From Bacillota bacterium (GTDB lineage: Bacteria; Bacillota; Clostridia; Christensenellales; Pumilibacteraceae): a DNA stretch of 11,614 nt. Made by a program: the position numbers and the translations under genes. The notes beneath the pieces are model-generated. The model saw only the letters and a program-made list of their open reading frames with translations, did not search any database and was not told where the DNA came from. Positions 1 through 7,436 of this stretch are shown here, piece by piece. The stretch lies in assembly GCA_009787685.1 (NCBI GenBank), contig WQSV01000028.1, forward strand, positions 1-11,614. The letters run 5' to 3'. Numbering within the stretch: the first letter of the stretch is position 1; the number at the start of each line of letters is the position of its first letter.

Positions 1-2
1 TT

Positions 3-2504
3 GCAACAACTGCATGCGTAAAGTATTACGATGAGGGCAAAAAATTTGACTCAAATGTTGAGAAAGAAGTTTTCGAATGTGTTGCAAAACTTGAAAAGAA
101 AATGGGCAAAAAATTCGGCGATGCTAGCGACCCACTATTGGTTGCGGTTCGTTCGGGATCTCGTGCGTCAATGCCCGGAATGATGGACACTATTTTGAAC
201 CTTGGGCTTAATGATGTCACGGTTGAGGGTCTTGCGAAAAAAACCAACAATCCAAGATTTGCCTATGACTGTTATCGTCGTTTCATTCAAATGTTCTCAT
301 CTGTCGTTATGGACCAAGACAAACATGCTTGCGAGCGAGTTATTGATGAAGTGAAAGCGAAAAGAGGCGTTAAAGAGGACACTGATTTGACTGTTGAAGA
401 CCTTAAAGAAATCATTGATAGATTCAAATCGGACTATAAAAAAGATCATCCAGAAGGTTTTCCACAAGACCCGAAAGAGCAATTGATTAAATCAATTGAA
501 GCAGTTTTCCGTTCATGGGATAACCCAAGAGCGAACACGTATCGTTTCATGCACAACATTCCTTATAACTGGGGAACGGCGGTCAATGTTCAAAGCATGG
601 TCTTTGGAAACAAAGGTGACACATCTGGAACTGGCGTGGCGTTTTCAAGAAACCCGTCAACAGGTGAAAACAAACTTTATGGTGAGTATTTGATGAATTC
701 ACAAGGTGAAGACGTCGTTGCGGGAATCAGAACTCCTCACAATATTGACCAACTTGAAAAAGAAAACAAAAAAATCTATGACGAGTTTGCTAGCATCGCT
801 AAAAAACTTGAAAAGCATTACAAAGATATGCAAGACATGGAGTTCACAATTGAAGAAGGTAAACTCTACATGCTTCAAACAAGAAACGGAAAAAGAACAG
901 CAACAGCCGCTCTCCGTGTTGCGGTTGAACTTGTCAAAGAAGGCTTGATTGACGAAAAAAGAGCAGTCAGCATGATTGACCCAAAACAACTTGATGCACT
1001 CTTGCACCCGCAATTTGATAAAAATGCTTTAAAAGAAGCGAAGGATATTGCAAAAGGTCTCGCAGCTTCTCCGGGAGCCGCTTTTGGACGCATTTGTTTC
1101 ACTCCAGAAGGCGCTCATGAAGCTTGGAAAAAAGGCGAAAAAGTTATTCTTGTCAGAGTTGAGACAACTCCAGAAGACATTGAAGGAATGGTCGCAGCTC
1201 AAGGAATCTTGACAGCTCGTGGCGGAATGACTTCACATGCAGCGGTCGTTGCTCGTGGAATGGGAAGATGTTGTGTTGCTGGTTGCGGACAACTAATCAT
1301 CGACGAAAAAGCAAAAACTTGCACAATAAATGGCAAGAAGTATACTGAGAAAGACAGCATTTCTCTTGACGGTTCAACTGGTTGTATCTATGATGGATGT
1401 CTCAAAACTGAAGAAGCACAGTTAACTGGTGATTTTGGAACTATAATGGCATGGGCTGACAAATTCAGAGCGTTGAAAGTCAGAACAAATGCCGACACTC
1501 CAAAAGACACAGAGCGTGCGATAGAGCTTGGTGCTGAGGGTATTGGTCTAACGAGAACTGAACACATGTTCTTTGAGTCGGACAGAATCGGACCAATGAG
1601 ACAAATGATTGTTGCAAAAACTGAAGAAGCGAGAAGAGCAGCTCTTGAGAAACTCCTCCCAATGCAAAGAAAAGACTTCATCGGAATTTTCACAGTTCTT
1701 GAGCATCGTCCAGCGACTATTCGTTTCCTTGATCCACCACTTCATGAATTTGTTCCGCAAGACGAAGCAGGTGTTAAAAACCTTGCGAAAGACCTTGGAA
1801 TGACTTTTGAAGAAATGAAAGCAACAATCGATGGACTTCACGAGTCTAATCCAATGATGGGTCACCGTGGTTGTAGATTGGCGATTTCTTATCCAGAAAT
1901 CACAGAAGTTCAAACAAGAGCAATCATCGAAGCTGCGATTGAAGTCAAGAAAACAAAAGGCTTTGACGTTGTTCCAGAAATCATGATTCCGCTAATTGGC
2001 GAAATCAAAGAATTCAAATTCCTAAAAGATGTTGTTGTTAAAACTGCTGATGAAATCATCAAAAATTCTGATGTCAAAATCAAATATATGGTCGGAACAA
2101 TGATGGAAATTCCAAGAGCGTGCATTACTGCGGATGAAGTCGCTAAAGAAGCGGAATTCTTCTCATTTGGAACAAACGACCTCACGCAAATGACGTTCGG
2201 TTTTTCTCGTGATGACGCGGGTAAATTCTTGGAAGACTACTATGCAAAAAAGATTTATGAACAAGATCCATTCCAAACAATCGATGAAATCGGTGTTGGT
2301 GAACTTGTCAAAACGGCAGTCGTTAAAGGAAAAGCAGAACGCAAAAACATCAAAATTGGTGTTTGCGGAGAACATGGTGGAGACCCAGCATCGGTTGACT
2401 TCTTCCACAGAGCGGGCTTGGAATATGTTTCATGTTCACCATTCCGTGTTCCAATCGCAAGATTAGCAGCAGCGCAAGCGAACATCAGAAATCCAAGAAA
2501 ATAA
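3..2504 (+). CDS. ppdK: Pyruvate, phosphate dikinase, 5' end cut by window
   Basis: This enzyme interconverts pyruvate + ATP + Pi with PEP + AMP + PPi in the cytoplasm; in anaerobic Firmicutes it often acts in glycolysis or PEP supply. The frame is open from base 3, well before the first in-frame ATG at 102, and the upstream residues (ATTACVKYYDEGKKF) fit the family, so the ATG at 102 is internal. 833 residues are visible; the family is about 875, so roughly 40 N-terminal residues are missing. In order come the nucleotide-binding region (VRSGSRASMPGMMDTILNLG), the phosphohistidine domain (GGMTSHAAVVARGMG, catalytic His at 1236-1238) and the C-terminal PEP/pyruvate TIM barrel with GVCGEHGGDP (catalytic Cys at 2364-2366). 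All key residues look intact. Domain roles are established family knowledge; the missing length is inferred. Confidence 0.97.
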   Translation, partial: ATTACVKYYDEGKKFDSNVEKEVFECVAKLEKKMGKKFGDASDPLLVAVRSGSRASMPGMMDTILNLGLNDVTVEGLAKKTNNPRFAYDCYRRFIQMFSSVVMDQDKHACERVIDEVKAKRGVKEDTDLTVEDLKEIIDRFKSDYKKDHPEGFPQDPKEQLIKSIEAVFRSWDNPRANTYRFMHNIPYNWGTAVNVQSMVFGNKGDTSGTGVAFSRNPSTGENKLYGEYLMNSQGEDVVAGIRTPHNIDQLEKENKKIYDEFASIAKKLEKHYKDMQDMEFTIEEGKLYMLQTRNGKRTATAALRVAVELVKEGLIDEKRAVSMIDPKQLDALLHPQFDKNALKEAKDIAKGLAASPGAAFGRICFTPEGAHEAWKKGEKVILVRVETTPEDIEGMVAAQGILTARGGMTSHAAVVARGMGRCCVAGCGQLIIDEKAKTCTINGKKYTEKDSISLDGSTGCIYDGCLKTEEAQLTGDFGTIMAWADKFRALKVRTNADTPKDTERAIELGAEGIGLTRTEHMFFESDRIGPMRQMIVAKTEEARRAALEKLLPMQRKDFIGIFTVLEHRPATIRFLDPPLHEFVPQDEAGVKNLAKDLGMTFEEMKATIDGLHESNPMMGHRGCRLAISYPEITEVQTRAIIEAAIEVKKTKGFDVVPEIMIPLIGEIKEFKFLKDVVVKTADEIIKNSDVKIKYMVGTMMEIPRACITADEVAKEAEFFSFGTNDLTQMTFGFSRDDAGKFLEDYYAKKIYEQDPFQTIDEIGVGELVKTAVVKGKAERKNIKIGVCGEHGGDPASVDFFHRAGLEYVSCSPFRVPIARLAAAQANIRNPRK

Positions 2505-2508
2505 TTTT

Positions 2509-2588
2509 TAGTGACTAACGAATAGTGTAAGGATAAAATTAACTAAAAAATAATTTGACAGCAACTATTAATTATTCGTTATTCACTA
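2509..2588. repeat. Imperfect inverted repeat filling the ppdK-dgt gap
   Basis: The left arm (2509-2526, TAGTGACTAACGAATAGT) matches the reverse complement of the right arm (2571-2588) at 16 of 18 positions, with a 44-base AT-rich spacer. The arms divide into related 7-mers (TAGTGAC TAACGAA TAGTGTA; other arm TAGTGAA TAACGAA TAATTAA). The repeat begins 4 bases after the ppdK stop and ends 12 bases before the dgt ATG, so it is nearly the whole gap. No T-run follows the right arm, so it is not a standard intrinsic terminator. Function unknown. Confidence 0.8.
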
Positions 2589-2600
2589 GCATTAGAATTC

Positions 2601-3599
2601 ATGAAAAACTTCGTTGAAACAACTTTAAAATACGAAAAGGAGTATCTTTCGCCCTTTGCTCAGCAATCTGCTTTGACAAAAGGGCGAAAAGAGTCTCTAA
2701 AAAATGACGGACTTAGGACGGAATTTGCACGCGACAGGGACAGAATTTTGCACTCGCGTGCTTTTCGCAATTTAAAGCACAAAACTCAAGTTTTCATCTC
2801 TCCTGCAGGAGACTATTTTCGAACTCGATTAACCCACACCATTGAGGTCTCTCAAGTTGCCCGAACGATTGCAAGGGCATTGAGACTCAACGAGGATTTA
2901 ACAGAAGCTATTGCACTCGGTCATGATTTGGGGCACACCCCATATGGTCATGGAGGAGAAAGGGCACTAAACGAGTTCACTCATTTTAAACACAACGAAC
3001 AGTCTTTAAGGGTTGTTGACCACATAGAAAGCGCGAAAAAAGGCGGAATGAATCTCACCCATGAAGTGCGTGATGGGATTTTAAATCACACTTCACGAGG
3101 ATGTCCGTCAACCCTAGAGGGTTGGGTCGTTTCATGGAGCGATCGAATAGCCTATATTAATCACGACATTGATGATGCAATTCGTGCAAAAATAATATCA
3201 GAAAATGACATTCCAATGGAATATATCAAAGCTTTTGGAAAAACAGGTTCAAAGCGTATTAATAGCATGATTTTGGATATAATTGCAAATAGTGTCGAAA
3301 GAGACAAGGTTGAACCAAGTGAAGAATTTTCAACTTTAATCATGAATCTAAGACAATTCATGTTTGAAAGGGTCTATTTGTCAGAGCCCGTCAAAATTGA
3401 AGAAAAGAAAGCATGTGATGTTGTCAAGTTTCTCTATGAATACTTTTTCAAAAACTTTGACCGCATTCCAAAAATTTTCCTTGAAATGGACAGCACAAAA
3501 GAACAAAAAGTTTGTGACTACATCGCAACGATGTCAGACAACCGTGCAAGTGAGCTTTATAAGGAGTTGTGTCTCCCAAAAAATTTCACAGGCTATTAA
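2601..3599 (+). CDS. dgt: dGTP triphosphohydrolase-like HD protein
   Basis: 332 residues, normal for the short Firmicute form of dGTPase-like HD hydrolases, which split dNTPs into nucleoside and triphosphate and so help control dNTP pools. The N-terminal LSPFAQQSALTKGR corresponds to the family's LSPYA...RGR motif. The metal-binding HD set is visible: His79 (RLTHTIEVSQVAR), His108-Asp109 (ALGHDLGHTPYGHGGE) and Asp181 (SWSDRIAYINHDIDDA). The start at 2601 is the only ATG after the in-frame TGA at 2556-2558 that keeps the N-terminal motif; no Shine-Dalgarno sequence precedes it. It lies directly before dnaG, an arrangement common in Clostridia that links nucleotide pools to replication priming. 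Substrate preference cannot be read from sequence; members of this short subfamily vary in which dNTPs they cut. Confidence 0.93.
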   Translation: MKNFVETTLKYEKEYLSPFAQQSALTKGRKESLKNDGLRTEFARDRDRILHSRAFRNLKHKTQVFISPAGDYFRTRLTHTIEVSQVARTIARALRLNEDLTEAIALGHDLGHTPYGHGGERALNEFTHFKHNEQSLRVVDHIESAKKGGMNLTHEVRDGILNHTSRGCPSTLEGWVVSWSDRIAYINHDIDDAIRAKIISENDIPMEYIKAFGKTGSKRINSMILDIIANSVERDKVEPSEEFSTLIMNLRQFMFERVYLSEPVKIEEKKACDVVKFLYEYFFKNFDRIPKIFLEMDSTKEQKVCDYIATMSDNRASELYKELCLPKNFTGY

Positions 3600-3638
3600 T
3601 AAGTGGCGAATAGCTATCGTCAAGCATCTTCAATGCTC

Positions 3639-3675
3639 TTGTCGGAGAATTTTTCGTAGAAGTAATCTCTCACAA
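3639..3675. other. Hairpin 1 of the dgt-dnaG array
   Basis: TTGT (3639-3642) pairs with ACAA (3672-3675). After a C/C mismatch, GGAGA (3644-3648) pairs with TCTCT (3666-3670) with one G-T wobble. An inner stem around TTTC/GAAG closes a 3-base GTA loop. There is no T-run after it. It occupies the same position in its repeat unit as the hairpin at 3786-3821. Confidence 0.55.
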
Positions 3676-3785
3676 ATGGACTAAAAGCCCTTGTCAACAG
3701 TCTTCGAGTGCTTTATCGGATTCTGCTTGTATTCGCATTCAGCGTCAAACGGGTCGAATACCCTTGTGAATATCTTCAATACTTT

Positions 3786-3821
3786 TGTGGGAGGATTACT
3801 GTTGCTAGTAATTCTCCAACA
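3786..3821. other. Hairpin 3 of the dgt-dnaG array
   Basis: GGAGGATTAC (3790-3799) pairs with GTAATTCTCC (3808-3817) over 10 bp with one G-T wobble and an 8-base loop. Beyond one mismatch the stem extends by TGT/ACA (3786-3788 with 3819-3821). This is the strongest single stem in the gap. The stem sequence differs from hairpin 1 while pairing is kept, which suggests that structure matters. Confidence 0.65.
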
Positions 3822-3860
3822 GAGGGGTCGAAGACTGAACCCAGATCGAGTTTCCCCTCT
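3821..3860. other. GC-rich stem near the end of the dgt-dnaG array
   Basis: AGAGGGG (3821-3827) is a perfect complement of CCCCTCT (3854-3860). Inside, TCGA (3828-3831) can pair with TCGA (3846-3849) and CTG (3835-3837) with CAG (3842-3844). A T7 run lies at 3885-3891 but starts 24 bases after the stem, too far for a classical intrinsic terminator. Part of the left arm could instead form GGGT/ACCC (3825-3828 with 3839-3842), so two alternative folds exist. Confidence 0.5.
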
Positions 3861-3906
3861 AGACTGTCGAAGATCCCTGTCAAATTTTTTTGATAATAAT
3901 TTTAAC

Positions 3907-3921
3907 CTTCACTATTCACTA
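3907..3921. repeat. TATTCACTA motif next to the dnaG start
   Basis: CACTATTCAC (3910-3919) complements the GCGAATAGCT region just after the dgt stop (3606-3615) at 7 of 10 positions, giving outer arms around the array. The TATTCACTA at 3913-3921 is the same nonamer that ends the right arm of the ppdK-dgt repeat (2580-2588). It ends 4 bases before the dnaG ATG. Confidence 0.5.
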
Positions 3922-3925
3922 AACA

Positions 3926-5608
3926 ATGGATTTTTACTCAGAACTAACTGCAAAATTAAACATAACAGATGTGGTCGGGGACTACATTGAACTAAAGAAA
4001 AAGGGCAACACTTTTTGGGGCTGTTGTCCATTTCACATTGAAAAAACCCCCTCATTTTCTGTTTCTTCCGACAAAAATTTGTTTCATTGTTTCGGTTGCA
4101 AAGAAAGCGGCAACATGATAACATTCATCAAAAAAATTGAAACGGTTGAATATCGTGAAGCTCTTGAAATACTAGCAAGAAAAGCAGGTCTTGAAGTTCC
4201 AACAAATTTTAACATTCCCGAGGGCAAAAAAGTCGACAAAGACAAAGTCGAAAGATTGCTCAATCTCATGCGTGATGCCGCTTATTTTTATCACGAGAAC
4301 CTCAAAAACGAAAGAGCAAAGCCAGCTCTCGCGTATTTGGAAAAAAGAGGAATTGATTATTCTCTCGTTCGCAAATTTGGACTCGGTGTTTCTATCGATG
4401 GAATGGGAGTCATTAATCACCTTCTTGAAAAGTCCTACACTCGTGAAGAAATGAAAGAAGCAGGACTCATTGCTGTTCGTGACAATGAAAACGCAAAAAA
4501 TGATCATTATGATGTTTTCTATTCTCGCTTGATGTTTCCAATAATTGATGCTCAAGGAAAGGTCAGAGGGTTTGGTGGAAGAGCTTTGAAAGATGGTGAT
4601 TTTGCAAAATATCGCAATTCATCTCAAGGCATAATATTCGACAAATCCAACACGATTTATGGCATCAATTTATTGCAAAAACACAAACGAGAACATGGCA
4701 AGGTTGACTATATCATCGTCACAGAGGGCTACATGGACACTATAATGCTCAACAAAGCTGGTTTCCCAACAACTGTCGCCTCAATGGGAACGGCGTTTAC
4801 ATTTCAACAAGCAAAAAAATTAAAAGATTATTCAGATAAAGTTTTTGTCAGTTTTGATGGAGATGTGGCGGGGCAAAAAGCAGCTTTGAGAGGACTTGAT
4901 ATTTTAAGGGAAGCGAAACTTGATGTTAGAGTTGTTGTGATGCCAGAAGGGCTTGATCCCGACGATGTTGTTAACAAACATGGAGTGGAAGCATATAAAA
5001 AATTACTGAAAGACGCAAAAACAATAACAGCCTACAAAATTGATATTTTGAAAGGCAACTATAATCTTTCCGACCCAATCGAAAAATCTCGCTTCGTTGT
5101 TGACGCAATCAAGGCAATAAAACAACAACACGAAAATCCAGTTGAAATTGATGAGTATTTGGTTGAATTAAATAAGCAGACAAACTATTCAATTGAAACA
5201 TTGAGGAGGCAAGCGGAGGTTGAGGTTAAAGACGAAGTCTCCTATGCTCCACTTAAACAATATGTTCCATTAGAGAAAAGAACAAAATATGAAAAGGCAA
5301 AATCTTTCGTGCTTTCAAGCTATTTTAATGAGTGTGGCTATGTTGATAAGCATGAGGAAGATTTTGCGGAAATATTTTATGATATTGGTGGAAATCTTTA
5401 TGATGGTGAAGAAAAAGATAGCTTGCAAAACTACATAAAAGATATCCCTCTAGTAGATGCCACAAAAGAATATTCTGATTGTTTGAAATTGCTTAAAACA
5501 ACATATTATGAAATGCAAAAAGAAGAACTAATGATAAAAGAAGATGGGGAATCTCAAAGAAAATACAGGGAATACCAAGAGAAAATTAATAATTTAAAAA
5601 AATCTTAA
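3926..5608 (+). CDS. dnaG: DNA primase DnaG
   Basis: 560 residues, slightly shorter than the usual 590-600. Makes RNA primers for DnaB-type helicase and DNA polymerase III at the replication fork. The N-terminal CHC2 zinc finger is complete (Cys34, His37, Cys55, Cys58 in CCPFH and HCFGC). The catalytic core follows, with RGFGGRA near 215 and KYRNSSQGIIFDKSNTIYG near 229, then the TOPRIM acidic residues Glu267 (VTEGYMD) and Asp311/Asp313 (SFDGDVAG). The C-terminal helicase-binding part (from about 420) is divergent and ends in a lysine-rich helix. A TAA lies two codons before the ATG, so the start is unambiguous; there is no Shine-Dalgarno sequence. rpoD follows after 3 bases, the conserved primase-sigma gene pair. 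Confidence 0.97.
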   Translation: MDFYSELTAKLNITDVVGDYIELKKKGNTFWGCCPFHIEKTPSFSVSSDKNLFHCFGCKESGNMITFIKKIETVEYREALEILARKAGLEVPTNFNIPEGKKVDKDKVERLLNLMRDAAYFYHENLKNERAKPALAYLEKRGIDYSLVRKFGLGVSIDGMGVINHLLEKSYTREEMKEAGLIAVRDNENAKNDHYDVFYSRLMFPIIDAQGKVRGFGGRALKDGDFAKYRNSSQGIIFDKSNTIYGINLLQKHKREHGKVDYIIVTEGYMDTIMLNKAGFPTTVASMGTAFTFQQAKKLKDYSDKVFVSFDGDVAGQKAALRGLDILREAKLDVRVVVMPEGLDPDDVVNKHGVEAYKKLLKDAKTITAYKIDILKGNYNLSDPIEKSRFVVDAIKAIKQQHENPVEIDEYLVELNKQTNYSIETLRRQAEVEVKDEVSYAPLKQYVPLEKRTKYEKAKSFVLSSYFNECGYVDKHEEDFAEIFYDIGGNLYDGEEKDSLQNYIKDIPLVDATKEYSDCLKLLKTTYYEMQKEELMIKEDGESQRKYREYQEKINNLKKS

Positions 5609-5611
5609 TAA

Positions 5612-6895
5612 ATGAACAAAGAAAAACAAAAAAATGTGCTACCAAAAAAAATGCAAAAGGCACTTGATGAACTAATGACATCAAACAAGGAGACGAAGAA
5701 GATTCTCCTTGATGATTTGTCAATAAAATTTGCCGACGAACTTCATGCAAATGTCGACCAAATTGAAGAAATTCATTTAATACTCGAACAAAATAACTTT
5801 AAAGTCGTTCGTCACAACATTCCCAAAGTCAGTGGGATGAATGACAAACTTGAAAAAGAAGTGAAGCGTTTAATCACTGTTGGTTCAGTTCGAGGGCACT
5901 TGACCTATGACGAAGTTGGAGAAAGATTGGTCGTTGGGTGTGAGGCGAACGCTGAACAAGTTGACAAAGTTTTTGCAATACTCGCGTCAAACAACATTGA
6001 AATCAAAGAGCCGTCACCAATCAAGGTCGATGAACAAATGATGGGGGAGTTTTCGGGTGACACAAGTGTCGATGACCCTGTCAAGATTTATCTCAAAGAT
6101 ATTGGACGTGTTCCGCTTTTGTCGATGGATGAAGAATTTGAGTATGCAAGAAAAATGACAGAGGGTGACCTTGTTGCAAAGGACAAGCTCTCTCAGTCCA
6201 ACTTGAGATTGGTTGTTTCAATTGCAAAACGATATGTTGGACGTGGAATGATGTTCCTTGACTTGATTCAAGAAGGGAATTTAGGGCTCATGAAGGCTGT
6301 TGACAAATTTGACTACACCAAAGGTTTTCGTTTCTCAACCTATGCAACATGGTGGATTCGCCAAGCAATAACTCGTTCAATCGCCGACCAAGCAAGGACA
6401 ATCAGAGTTCCTGTTCACATGGTCGAAACAATCAATCGCCTAATCAAAACCCAAAGACAACTCGTTCAAGACCTCGGACGTGATCCAACGAGTGAAGAAA
6501 TCGCAAGAGAAATGGGAATTGAGGAATTTAAAGTTAGAGAAATTCAAAGAATTGCCCTTGACCCGATTTCACTTGAAACTCCCATTGGGGAAGAGGATGA
6601 CAGTCACTTGGGCGACTTTATTGAAGACGAAAAAGTCCAAAAACCACAAGACGCAACAAACTTCACCCTCCTCAAAGAACAACTAATGACAATTCTTGAC
6701 AGTTTAACTCCAAGAGAAGAGATGGTCATGAGACTTCGTTATGGAATGGATGATGGGCATCCGAGAACACTTGAAGAAGTCGGTCGTGAGTTTGGGGTGA
6801 CACGAGAAAGAATTCGTCAAATTGAAGCAAAAGCCTTGAGAAAATTAAGGCATCCAACAAGAAGCAAGAAGCTCCGCGAGTTTGTTGACTTTTAA
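5612..6895 (+). CDS. rpoD: Housekeeping RNA polymerase sigma factor (RpoD/SigA)
   Basis: 427 residues, about 60 longer than a typical Firmicute SigA (about 360-375). Directs RNA polymerase to housekeeping promoters. Region 1.2 begins near 152 (DDPVKIYLKDIGRVPLL). Region 2 has NLRLVVSIAKRYVGRGMMFLD, then FRFSTYATWWIRQAITR for -10 recognition and melting. Region 3 is near GRDPTSEEIAREMGIEE. Region 4 has the helix-turn-helix TLEEVGREFGVTRERIRQIE for -35 contacts. The extra length is N-terminal: residues 16-66 and 82-132 align without gaps at an offset of 66 and both resemble region 1.1, so this autoinhibitory domain seems duplicated. The TAA just before the ATG fixes the start; it lies 3 bp after dnaG and has no Shine-Dalgarno sequence. 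Confidence 0.97.
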   Translation: MNKEKQKNVLPKKMQKALDELMTSNKETKKILLDDLSIKFADELHANVDQIEEIHLILEQNNFKVVRHNIPKVSGMNDKLEKEVKRLITVGSVRGHLTYDEVGERLVVGCEANAEQVDKVFAILASNNIEIKEPSPIKVDEQMMGEFSGDTSVDDPVKIYLKDIGRVPLLSMDEEFEYARKMTEGDLVAKDKLSQSNLRLVVSIAKRYVGRGMMFLDLIQEGNLGLMKAVDKFDYTKGFRFSTYATWWIRQAITRSIADQARTIRVPVHMVETINRLIKTQRQLVQDLGRDPTSEEIAREMGIEEFKVREIQRIALDPISLETPIGEEDDSHLGDFIEDEKVQKPQDATNFTLLKEQLMTILDSLTPREEMVMRLRYGMDDGHPRTLEEVGREFGVTRERIRQIEAKALRKLRHPTRSKKLREFVDF

Positions 6896-6897
6896 CA

Positions 6898-6983
6898 AAT
6901 TTAAAACTTACGATGACTAATCTCAAATTGAATTTGTAATTTGTCAATCGATTATGTGGATTGTCAGTTGCGAATCATAAATT
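6898..6983. repeat. Degenerate inverted repeat filling the rpoD-trmK gap
   Basis: The outer segment AATTTA (6898-6903) is the exact complement of TAAATT (6978-6983). The inner arm GATGACTAATCT (6912-6923) matches the reverse complement of GGATTGTCAGTT (6958-6969) with one gap and a few mismatches. The arms span almost the whole gap, from 2 bases after the rpoD stop to 3 bases before the trmK ATG. It is weaker than the other gap repeats and is called partly because of them. The spacer contains a near-palindrome, CAAATTGAATTTG (6924-6936). Confidence 0.4.
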
Positions 6984-6986
6984 AAT

Positions 6987-7436
6987 ATGCTCTCCCTCCG
7001 TCTAAAAACAGCATGCGCTCTCATACCTTTTTGCGAAATATTCGCTGACATTGGCTGTGATCACGGCATGGCGGTCAAATTTGTTTTGGACAATAAATTG
7101 GCAAAAAAAGCACTAGCAGTTGATATATCCAGTCCATCCTTAAACAAGGCAAGAGAACTTTTGAGAGACTATGAAAATGTTGAGTGCATTGTCAGTGATG
7201 GACTGAAAAATGTTTCATATGTTCCCGACGTTGTTTTAATTCTTGGCATGGGTGGAAAAAATATTCTTGAAATAGTTGGCGAGAATAAAATTAAAACACT
7301 AATAATTTCTCCTCAAAAGAATTGCGATATTGTGAAAACTGAGCTAATCAATCGTGGGTATAAAAATATCAATGACCTAGAAATAACAGACAAAGGAAAA
7401 AATTATAACATTTTAAAATACATATATGCTAATTAA
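6987..7436 (+). CDS. trmK: tRNA (adenine22-N1)-methyltransferase, short form
   Basis: TrmK uses S-adenosylmethionine to methylate N1 of A22 in tRNA; in Bacillus and Clostridium its gene follows sigA and precedes the nif3-like gene, as here. The Rossmann fold is visible: motif I ADIGCDHG (20-27), acidic AVDIS (44-48), DGL (71-73) and GMGG (87-90). At 149 residues it is much shorter than typical TrmK (about 225-240). What is missing is the C-terminal helical/coiled-coil half that follows the methyltransferase fold. The ORF ends cleanly with TAA at an 11-bp overlap with nif3, so this looks like a natural short form and not a frameshift. An in-frame TAA at 6978 forces the ATG at 6987. No Shine-Dalgarno sequence. 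Confidence 0.85.
   Translation: MLSLRLKTACALIPFCEIFADIGCDHGMAVKFVLDNKLAKKALAVDISSPSLNKARELLRDYENVECIVSDGLKNVSYVPDVVLILGMGGKNILEIVGENKIKTLIISPQKNCDIVKTELINRGYKNINDLEITDKGKNYNILKYIYAN

Larger units (their letters stand above)
3598..3888. repeat. Array of imperfect repeats, ~73-bp period, in the dgt-dnaG gap
   Basis: This 326-bp gap holds no convincing gene. It contains three copies of a roughly 47-bp imperfect repeat at about 3598-3645, 3672-3719 and 3745-3791, plus a partial copy at about 3854-3888. Copies 1 and 3 share 17 of 20 bases in ATCTTCAATGCTCTTGTCGG versus ATCTTCAATACTTTTGTGGG. Copies 2 and 3 share CCCTTGT-AA-A-TCTTC-A. The CTTC core lies at 3628, 3702 and 3774, giving spacings of 74 and 72. 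Unlike segments of about 25 bp separate the copies, and copy ends pair across them as hairpins. The array abuts the dgt stop and is bounded on the right by a TATTCACTA motif touching dnaG. It could be a structured RNA element in the mRNA, a decayed mobile repeat or a pseudogene remnant. Identity unknown. Confidence 0.75.

Noticed and set aside
1548..1913. 121-codon antisense ORF inside ppdK, and similar antisense ORFs in ppdK, dnaG and pncB
   Set aside because: They are shadows of strongly conserved genes, with low-complexity, Phe/Ser-rich translations and no family signal.
2555..2583. Promoter for dgt from the perfect TTGACA at 2555-2560
   Set aside because: At a 17-bp spacing the -10 position is GTTATT, only 3 of 6 to TATAAT, and no better -10 lies at 16 or 18. 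Not listed as a feature.
3598..3888. CRISPR array or integron attC array
   Set aside because: The repeats are far too imperfect for CRISPR, unit spacing is irregular (74, 72, 113), no cas gene or integrase is in the window, and attC core sites are not evident.
3854..3891. Intrinsic terminator before dnaG (AGAGGGG/CCCCTCT stem plus T7)
   Set aside because: The T-run begins 24 bases after the stem, so the two do not form a standard terminator, although an unusual attenuator cannot be excluded.
3691..3990. Overlapping + strand ORFs of 61 and 99 codons in the dgt-dnaG gap
   Set aside because: One runs into dnaG in another frame, both sit on the repeat array, and neither has family-like features or initiation signals.
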